From assembly GCA_044869915.1 (NCBI GenBank), contig JBIOYB010000319.1, positions 1 through 5,197 of the forward strand: a DNA stretch of 5,197 nucleotides. The letters run 5' to 3'. The notes under the pieces were generated by a model. It worked only from the letters and a program-made list of their open reading frames with translations, did no database searches and was not told the DNA's origin. Origin of the DNA: Allorhizocola sp044869915. Lineage in GTDB: Bacteria; Actinomycetota; Actinomycetes; Mycobacteriales; Micromonosporaceae. Of this stretch, positions 1 to 4,451 are shown in pieces. A program made the position numbers and the translations under genes. Each line of letters starts with the position of its first letter. Position 1 is the stretch's first letter.

Positions 1-353
1 TCAACATCAAATGGGCGGGCCCGCCATAGCTCGCCCTCAATCTTGACCATGCCGTGGCCCGGCTCGACCCGCTCGATCACGGTCGCCTCGGTGCCTTCGA
101 TGCTGGCCAGGCCCGTGGCCTCCTTGCCGCGCTCGAGCCGCTTGTTTATCCACGGGCGCACCAGCCACAGGGCGAACGTCGACACCACCGCGAACACCAG
201 TCCCTGCAGCCACAACTCGCCGCCAAGGGCAGCGACGATCGCGCCGGCGAATGCACCGGCACCCAGCATCAGCAAGACAAACGTTCCCGTGAACAGCTCG
301 GCGACGACCAACACGCCCGCCGCGACCAGCCACCAGATCCATAGTTGGTCCAC
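1..353 (-). CDS. NfeD-family membrane protein (partial, N-terminal part)
   Basis: This is the first 117 residues of an NfeD-like protein; the C-terminus is cut by the left edge. The N-terminus (MDQLWIWWLVAAGVLVVAEL) starts a block of three hydrophobic segments at about residues 5-22, 25-45 and 48-68. A basic stretch (NKRLERGKEA, 70-79) follows, then the start of the soluble OB-fold domain, with the family pattern GLASIEGTEATVIERV and then VKIEGELWRARPF (103-115). Known family role: NfeD proteins are inner-membrane partners of SPFH/stomatin-like proteins in membrane microdomain organisation. In actinobacteria an SPFH gene often follows nfeD, so one may lie just left of the window (inference). 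The start is GTG at 353-351, because an in-frame TGA lies at 368-366 and no ATG occurs between them. No good ribosome binding site precedes it. The family call is firm; its physiological role here is not known. Confidence 0.9.
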   Translation of the reverse strand, partial: MDQLWIWWLVAAGVLVVAELFTGTFVLLMLGAGAFAGAIVAALGGELWLQGLVFAVVSTFALWLVRPWINKRLERGKEATGLASIEGTEATVIERVEPGHGMVKIEGELWRARPFDV

Positions 354-373
354 GCCCAGATGGTGTCATGCGA

Positions 374-379
374 ATGCTA
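374..379 (-). promoter_or_regulatory. Candidate -10 box for the NfeD gene
   Basis: On the minus strand this hexamer reads TAGCAT, fitting the actinobacterial TANNNT pattern. It lies 20 bases upstream of the GTG start. No convincing -35 hexamer sits 16-18 bases further upstream. Seen by eye only. Confidence 0.3.
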
Positions 380-463
380 CTCACGTGAAATGCGCGATGC
401 AGAATTGCGGATCGCCCGAAGGCGGTGGGTGCCGATATTAGGGCCGAACGACCGATAACGCCG

Positions 464-510
464 TAGGGTGGGTCGCCGTTGGGCCATTGCGAACAGACAG
501 GGGAGGTTGC
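464..510 (+). promoter_or_regulatory. Candidate -10 box and ribosome binding site of the serine hydrolase gene
   Basis: TAGGGT at 464-469 fits the actinobacterial -10 pattern TANNNT and would start a transcript near 476. A strong Shine-Dalgarno run, GGGGAGG (500-506 region), stands about 5-6 bases before the ATG at 511 and decides that start over the in-frame TTG at 487. No recognisable -35 element is seen. The rest of the 354-510 divergent region shows no further structure. Confidence 0.45.
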
Positions 511-1833
511 ATGCTGCTGCCGCAGACCGCACGGCGGGTGGACGATCTGCTCGCCGAGACGCAGGCCGAGGGCCGGGCGCCGACCGTCGTGGGCGCGGTG
601 ATCCGTGACGGCGTGATGGTCCATTTTGGAGCCTTCGGGCCGGATCCGGCCACCGGCGAGGTCCCCACCCGTGACACGCAGTTTCGCATCGGGTCAATCA
701 CCAAAACCATGACGGCCGTCCTGCTGCTCCAGCTGCGCGACGAGGGCAAGCTCACCCTGGATGATCTTCTTTATAGGCATTTACCTGGTACGCCGGTCGG
801 CTCCGCCATCACGCTGCGCCAGCTGCTCGGGCACGTGTCGGGCCTGCAGCGTGAGCCCGACGGCCCGTGGTGGGAGCGGGCCGAAGGCCCGGATCTCGAG
901 GAGTTCCTGGCGGCGCTCACCCCCGACAAGATCGCCTATCCGCCGCACCGGTCGTATCACTATTCCAACCTCGCCTATGGCCTGCTCGGTGCGGTCGTGC
1001 AGCGCCTGCACGGCGCCGACTGGACCGACGTCGCCCGCAAGCGCCTGTTCGAGCCACTGGCCATGGTGCGCACCAGCCACAGCGAGGTCGAGCCGTTCGC
1101 CCGCGGCTACGTCGTGCACCCGTGGTATGGCACGCTGCGCGAGGAGCCGCGCACCGACACCCGCGCGATGGCGCCGGCCGGTCAGCTGTGGTCGACTGCC
1201 GCCGACCTGGCCAAGTGGGCGGCGTTCCTGGCCGATCCGGACACTGCGGGCCCAGGCGTGCTGTCGCCGCAGACCCTCGCCGAGATGTGCGCGCCGGTCG
1301 TCATCAGCGATCTGGACGCCTGGACCGCCGGGCACGGCCTGGGCATCGAGCTCTATCGGCACGGCGAGCGCGTCTACATCGGACACGGTGGATCGATGCC
1401 CGGTTATCTGGCGCACCTGCTCGTGCACCGGCCGAGCCGCACCGCCACGGTCATCTTCGCCGGGGCCTACACGCTGCAGGGCCGCCGCATCGCCGCGCTC
1501 AACCAGAGCCTGCTCACGATGGTCCTCGACGCCGAACCCGCCCGCCCGGCGCCCTGGATCGCCCCCGCCTCGGCGACCGACGATGGGCATGAGCTCGCGG
1601 GCGTATGGTGGTGGATGGGCCGGCGGCTGCTCATCACGTTTGACCCGCGCGAGCGGACCCTCACGGCGAGCGCGGAGGGCATCAAGCCGTGGGTGTTTGT
1701 GAGCGAGGCCGGCGACGTGTGGCGGTGCACCACCGGGATGAACGACGGCGAACTGCTGCGCGTGCGGCGCGACACCGACGGGCGACCGTCCGAGTTGGAC
1801 ATCGCCACCTTTGTGCACACAAGAATCCCCTAG
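511..1833 (+). CDS. Serine hydrolase, class C beta-lactamase / DD-peptidase-like family
   Basis: This 440-residue protein has the penicillin-recognising fold of PF00144. The catalytic motifs are visible in order: S62-I-T-K65 (SxxK, nucleophile Ser62 and base Lys65), Y151-S-N153 (YxN), and H292-G-G294 within GHGGSMPG (KTG-equivalent box). LRQLLGHVSGL near 102-112 is the family's usual TLRxLLxHxSG segment. Residues about 350-440 form a small beta-rich C-terminal extension (ELAGVWWWMGRRLLITFD) of the kind many of these hydrolases carry. Members act as esterases, D-amino-acid peptidases or rarely beta-lactamases, and the substrate cannot be told from sequence. There is no signal peptide or lipobox, so it is probably cytoplasmic, unlike true periplasmic or secreted beta-lactamases. 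The ATG at 511 is chosen for its strong Shine-Dalgarno. Codons 84-93 form an odd AT-rich patch that includes a TTA codon at 781-783. The stop overlaps that of the convergent next gene. Confidence 0.9.
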   Translation: MLLPQTARRVDDLLAETQAEGRAPTVVGAVIRDGVMVHFGAFGPDPATGEVPTRDTQFRIGSITKTMTAVLLLQLRDEGKLTLDDLLYRHLPGTPVGSAITLRQLLGHVSGLQREPDGPWWERAEGPDLEEFLAALTPDKIAYPPHRSYHYSNLAYGLLGAVVQRLHGADWTDVARKRLFEPLAMVRTSHSEVEPFARGYVVHPWYGTLREEPRTDTRAMAPAGQLWSTAADLAKWAAFLADPDTAGPGVLSPQTLAEMCAPVVISDLDAWTAGHGLGIELYRHGERVYIGHGGSMPGYLAHLLVHRPSRTATVIFAGAYTLQGRRIAALNQSLLTMVLDAEPARPAPWIAPASATDDGHELAGVWWWMGRRLLITFDPRERTLTASAEGIKPWVFVSEAGDVWRCTTGMNDGELLRVRRDTDGRPSELDIATFVHTRIP

Positions 1834-1841
1834 CGCAGGGG
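1827..1841. other. Shared stop codons of a convergent gene pair inside a small palindrome
   Basis: CTAG at 1830-1833 supplies TAG to the plus-strand hydrolase (1831-1833) and TAG to the minus-strand gene (1832-1830). It sits in an imperfect palindrome with 5-bp arms, CCCCT and AGGGG, and a 5-base loop. The stem is short and no U-tract follows in either direction, so this is at most a weak bidirectional transcription stop. Confidence 0.5.
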
Positions 1842-2609
1842 CGAATTGCACGCCGCCACGAGCGCCTCGCGGCACGCGGCGGCCAACGGGCGCAGGGCCT
1901 CCTCGCGCGCCCGCATCTCCATGATGTTGACCGCGCCGCCCACGGTCTGGCCGGCGAGCGACACCACTCGATCGACGACGCACGCCCGCGCGTAGAGCCG
2001 GCGCGCCCGCGGCTCGTAACCGGCCGGCAGATCGGACTCGGGGCCGGGCTTGCGCAGCGCGGCGAGCGCGCCCGCGAGCTCGGGCCGCCACTGCGCGACA
2101 TCGAGGCGCACCAACTGCTTGGTGGACTCGGCCAAAGCCGTGCTCAGGTTGACATCGGCCTCGGCAAGCTGTATCTCGCCCCCAACAGGAGCTTCGGGAA
2201 ACTCGAAAACGTGCCACAGCACTGTCGTAAACGTGACACCCGAGCCCGAGGTGTGCTGGCGCTCCTCGGGAATCAGCCCCAGCCGGGACGCGATCACGCC
2301 CTCGCCGGCGAGCAGCGCCCGCTCGGTGAACGGCGAACCGGGGCCGGGAAGGCCGCGCGGATCGCCGGGCGCCGGCAGCACCAGCCGGATCTCGTCGGGG
2401 TGCAGCTTGGCCAGGTGGGGCAACGCTTCCCGCAGCTCGACCTCCTGCCACGTGCCGGGCAGCCCATCGACGTGCTGCTCTTCGCCGTCGTCGAGGGCGT
2501 CGAGCATCTCGTCGAAGGACACGAGCCCGGCGCGCCAGGCCCTTGCCCAGCTCACCAACCGGGCCGACCGGCGCGCGGTCAGGGTCACCGCGTGCGCTGT
2601 GGAGGACAT
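1830..2609 (-). CDS. Conserved actinobacterial protein of unknown function
   Basis: A 259-residue soluble protein with no signal peptide and no membrane segments. I do not recognise a named domain. From memory, similar hypothetical proteins of about 250-270 residues occur across actinomycetes, with the same landmarks: an N-terminal helix (TARRSARLVSWARAWRAG, 11-28), an acidic stretch (SFDEMLDALDDGEEQ, 31-45), and the most distinctive block, RLVLPAPGDPRGLPGPG (75-91) followed by FTERALLAGEGVI (94-106). Later come LVRLDVAQWRPE (166-177), LPAGYEPRARRLYARA (194-209) and a helical C-terminus (MEMRAREEALRPLAAACREA) that often ends in such proteins with a short Asn-containing tail. No catalytic triad or metal site is evident. 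It is divergent from the DUF3097 gene with 49 bp between the starts, and convergent with the hydrolase through a shared CTAG. Start: ATG at 2609-2607, with no Shine-Dalgarno but a well-placed -10 box for leaderless initiation. That it is a real gene is well supported; its function is not known. Confidence 0.8.
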   Translation of the reverse strand: MSSTAHAVTLTARRSARLVSWARAWRAGLVSFDEMLDALDDGEEQHVDGLPGTWQEVELREALPHLAKLHPDEIRLVLPAPGDPRGLPGPGSPFTERALLAGEGVIASRLGLIPEERQHTSGSGVTFTTVLWHVFEFPEAPVGGEIQLAEADVNLSTALAESTKQLVRLDVAQWRPELAGALAALRKPGPESDLPAGYEPRARRLYARACVVDRVVSLAGQTVGGAVNIMEMRAREEALRPLAAACREALVAACNSPLR

Positions 2610-2616
2610 GCCAGCA

Positions 2617-2645
2617 AGGGTACGTGCTGCTCACGCTCTTGTCCC
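2617..2645 (-). promoter_or_regulatory. Predicted leaderless promoter of the unknown-function gene
   Basis: On the minus strand, GGGACA (2645-2640, four of six matches to TTGACA) is followed after exactly 17 bases by TACCCT (2622-2617, fits TANNNT). Seven bases then separate the -10 from the ATG at 2609. That distance puts the transcription start on or at the start codon, as in actinobacterial leaderless mRNAs, and agrees with the lack of a Shine-Dalgarno. Confidence 0.5.
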
Positions 2646-2652
2646 ATATTCT
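2624..2652 (+). promoter_or_regulatory. Predicted leaderless promoter of the DUF3097 gene
   Basis: TATTCT at 2647-2652 fits the TANNNT -10 pattern and ends six bases before the ATG at 2659, the spacing of a leaderless start. The hexamer 17 bases upstream (GTGCTG, 2624-2629) is a poor -35. No Shine-Dalgarno is present. It overlaps the opposing minus-strand promoter almost completely. Confidence 0.45.
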
Positions 2653-2658
2653 TGCGCG

Positions 2659-3396
2659 ATGCGCGTCGTGGAAGCCGAAATCGGGCTGGTTGTAGAATGT
2701 GCGGAGAGTGGTTACTGCGGCGCGATAGTGGGCTTCGAGCACGGTGCGGTCGCGCTGGAGGATCGGCACGGCAAGGTGCGATATTTTCCGCTCGACCCGG
2801 CCGCGTTCCTTGTAGACGGTCAGATCGCCACGCTTGTGCGGCCTACGGCCACACAGCGCAGGGTCGTGAGCAAGTCCGGGTCGGTGCTGGCACCGCAGCA
2901 GCGCGCCCAGATCGCCAAGGCCAGCCGCATCTGGGTCGAGGGCATTCACGATGCCGAGCTCATCGAAAAGGTGTGGGGCCACGATCTTCGCGCCGAGGCC
3001 ATCGTCGTGGAGCCGATGCACGGCGCCGACAATCTTGGGGAAAAGATCGGTGAATTCGCGCCCGGCCCCCGGCGAAGGCTCGGTATCCTGCTGGATCACC
3101 TGGTGGCGGGCAGCAAGGAGACCCGCCTCGCGTCCGAAGTGGACAGTGAGCATGTGCTGATCGCGGGACACCCATTCGTCGATGTGTGGGCGGCCGTCAA
3201 GCCCGCCCGGTTCGGCCTGCGCGCCTGGCCCGACGTGCCGCGCGGGATCCCGTGGAAGGACGGCGTTTGCGAGGCGCTCAATACCACGGATCTCTGGGCG
3301 CGCCTGCTGTCGCGTGTGGACAGTTACCACGATCTCGAGACGCCTCTCGTCAACGCCGTCGAACGGCTCATCGACCACGTGACCGCGATGGATTGA
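2659..3396 (+). CDS. DUF3097 family protein, possible divergent TOPRIM-like domain
   Basis: A 245-residue soluble protein that I recognise as DUF3097 (PF11296), an actinobacterial family of unknown function. Family landmarks are GLVVECAESGYCGAIVG (9-25), ALEDRHGK (32-39), AFLVDGQIATLVRP (49-62), ASRIWVEGIHDAELIEKVWG (88-107), IVVEP (115-119), RRLGILLDHLVAGSKETR (139-156), HVLIAGHPFVDVWAAVKP (165-182), AWPDVPRGIPWKDGVC (189-204) and a helical C-terminus. The VEG-x-x-D block at 93-98 followed some 50 residues later by ILLDHLxxGSKE resembles the VEG and DxDxxG motifs of TOPRIM domains; this is my inference, not an established assignment. Members I recall are near 270 residues, so this N-terminus looks short. 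An in-frame ATG at 2608 would add 17 residues, but they do not resemble the family. ATG 2659 also fits the leaderless -10 box. It is divergent from the unknown-function gene. From memory, homologues elsewhere lie near hemW/hrcA; that neighbourhood is absent here. Confidence 0.88.
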   Translation: MRVVEAEIGLVVECAESGYCGAIVGFEHGAVALEDRHGKVRYFPLDPAAFLVDGQIATLVRPTATQRRVVSKSGSVLAPQQRAQIAKASRIWVEGIHDAELIEKVWGHDLRAEAIVVEPMHGADNLGEKIGEFAPGPRRRLGILLDHLVAGSKETRLASEVDSEHVLIAGHPFVDVWAAVKPARFGLRAWPDVPRGIPWKDGVCEALNTTDLWARLLSRVDSYHDLETPLVNAVERLIDHVTAMD

Positions 3397-3421
3397 CAGC
3401 GCACAGGATCGAGGCCACGCT

Positions 3422-3435
3422 TGGAAGCGCTCCCA
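3422..3435 (+). promoter_or_regulatory. CebR/CelR-type operator upstream of the cellulose-binding protein gene
   Basis: TGGAAGCGCTCCCA matches the 14-bp palindromic operator TGGGAGCGCTCCCA at 13 positions. That operator is known for the LacI-family repressors CebR (Streptomyces) and CelR (Thermobifida), which release cellulose-utilisation genes when cellobiose or related sugars are present. It ends 29 bases before the ATG at 3465. It also overlaps TTGGAA (3421-3426), a possible -35, so a bound repressor would block transcription. The downstream gene encodes a cellulose-binding module, which fits this regulon. The repressor gene itself is not in the window. Confidence 0.75.
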
Positions 3436-3454
3436 TCGAATACTACCGATCTTC

Positions 3455-3460
3455 GGAGAG
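3455..3460 (+). promoter_or_regulatory. Ribosome binding site of the FN3-CBM2 gene
   Basis: GGAGAG, with its GGAG core 6 bases before the ATG at 3465. It fixes the start at the beginning of a typical signal peptide and excludes the longer open frame that runs upstream through the DUF3097 gene. Confidence 0.7.
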
Positions 3461-3464
3461 TGCA

Positions 3465-4451
3465 ATGCGCATCCGATCGCTGGGCCTGCTCGCGGCCACC
3501 GCCGTCCTCGTGTTAGCCCAGGCCGCGCCCGCAAACGCGGCCGACACCACCCCGCCAACCGCGCCCGGCCCGCCGGTCGCGACCGACCTCACCGAGTTCA
3601 GCGTCGTGCTCACCTGGCAGGCGTCCACAGACGACACCGGCGTGGACCACTACGAGGTCTGGCGCATCTACACTGACATCGTCCAGCGCGTCGCCACACC
3701 GGCGACGAACACCGCGCTCATCAACACGCTCAACCGCGGCTCGGTCAGCCGCTTCTACGTCGTGGCCCTCGACGCGGCCGGCAACCGCTCCCTCTCGTCG
3801 CCGCTGATCACCGTGATCACCCTGCCCGGCGACCTCGAGCCGCCCGGCCCGGTCGTCGGGCTGGCCGCGTCCGAGATCACCGACACCTCGGTCCGGCTCA
3901 GGTGGCAAGGCGTGTGGTGGGGCGAGTTCGAGCGGTTCTCCGTCTACCAGATCAACGACAACGGGACCCGCACCCTCATCACGACCATGCTCGCCGACAC
4001 GCGGACCACTGTCGTCACGGGCTTGCAGCCCGGCACGCGCTACGTCTTCGGCGTCTCCGCGACAGACCCGTCCGGCAACGAGAACCAACCCAGCCGCGTC
4101 ACCGTGACCACCACCGGCGCGCCCGTGCCGTACTGCACCGTGGCCTACCGCGTGACCAGCCAGTGGACGACCGGATTCGTCGCCGAGGTGCGCATCACCA
4201 ACACCAGCCCGGCCGCGATCGTCGGCTGGACCCTCGGATGGAGTTTTGCCAACGGGCAGACCATCACGAACCTGTGGAGCGGCACGCCCACCCAAACCGG
4301 TAGCGCCGTGACGGTCACGAACATGCCCTACAACGCCACCATCGGCGCCGGCGGCGGCTCGCAATCGTTCGGCTTCCTGGCCAACTCGAGCGGCACCAAC
4401 ACCAATCCCACGTCGTTCACGCTCAACAACCGGGTTTGCCAGACCGGCTAG
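3465..4451 (+). CDS. Secreted cellulose-binding protein: signal peptide, two FN3 domains, CBM2
   Basis: A 328-residue exported protein. The signal peptide covers residues 1-25 (basic MRIR, hydrophobic core, AxA-type cleavage site after PANA, about 25/26). Two fibronectin type III domains follow, at about 28-119 (TAPGPPVAT, VVLTWQASTD, HYEVWR, FYVVALDAAGNRS) and 125-217 (PPGPVVGLAAS, VRLRWQG, TGLQPGTRYVFGVSATDPSGN). Residues 223-326 are a family 2 carbohydrate-binding module with the usual terminal cysteine pair (C224, C325) and the blocks QWTTGF, GWTLGWSF, LWSGTPTQTGSAVTVTN and FTLNNRVC. The aromatic cellulose-binding triad maps to W234, W271 and Y289, the last being Trp in typical CBM2a modules. 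No catalytic domain is present, so it binds rather than cuts polysaccharide, probably cellulose. It may anchor cells or aid other enzymes (inference). A CebR-type operator precedes it. Codon 17, in the signal peptide, is the rare TTA (3513-3515). Its stop is shared with the convergent phosphatase gene. Confidence 0.93.
   Translation: MRIRSLGLLAATAVLVLAQAAPANAADTTPPTAPGPPVATDLTEFSVVLTWQASTDDTGVDHYEVWRIYTDIVQRVATPATNTALINTLNRGSVSRFYVVALDAAGNRSLSSPLITVITLPGDLEPPGPVVGLAASEITDTSVRLRWQGVWWGEFERFSVYQINDNGTRTLITTMLADTRTTVVTGLQPGTRYVFGVSATDPSGNENQPSRVTVTTTGAPVPYCTVAYRVTSQWTTGFVAEVRITNTSPAAIVGWTLGWSFANGQTITNLWSGTPTQTGSAVTVTNMPYNATIGAGGGSQSFGFLANSSGTNTNPTSFTLNNRVCQTG
4448..4451. other. Shared CTAG stop of the second convergent gene pair
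   Basis: The tetramer gives TAG on the plus strand (4449-4451, FN3-CBM2 gene) and TAG on the minus strand (4450-4448, phosphatase gene). There is no intergenic space and no evident hairpin around it, so transcription from each side must run into or stop within the other gene. Confidence 0.85.

Noticed and set aside
487..510. TTG start for the serine hydrolase, adding eight residues
   Set aside because: The extension encodes the Shine-Dalgarno itself (GGGGAGG read as codons); the ATG at 511 has ideal spacing to it.
37..624. Minus-strand open frame across the NfeD gene and the divergent intergenic region
   Set aside because: The product is Arg-rich with no family match, while the overlapping frame starting at 353 gives a clear NfeD sequence.
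511..1833. Antibiotic-resistance beta-lactamase
   Set aside because: Motifs fit the broad PF00144 hydrolase family, but the absence of a signal peptide and of any resistance context makes this label unsupported.
1827..1841. Rho-independent terminator between the convergent genes
   Set aside because: The stem is only 5 bp and there is no T-run on either side; it is kept only as a palindrome around the shared stop.
2608..2658. ATG at 2608 as start of the DUF3097 gene
   Set aside because: The extra 17 residues do not resemble the family N-terminus and would place the -10-like TATTCT inside the gene. It remains possible but less likely.
3421..3449. Full promoter TTGGAA / TACCGA for the FN3-CBM2 gene
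   Set aside because: The -10 is poor and a start near 3456 would fall within the ribosome binding site, so only the operator is called.
3186..3464. N-terminal extension of the FN3-CBM2 frame into the DUF3097 gene
   Set aside because: The signal peptide and Shine-Dalgarno place the start at 3465; the upstream part is a shadow frame.
781..3558. A 925-codon open frame on the minus strand spanning three genes
   Set aside because: It is antisense to well-supported genes, has Arg/Gly/Ala-rich low-information protein and no family features. It arises because high-GC codon bias removes stops from other frames.
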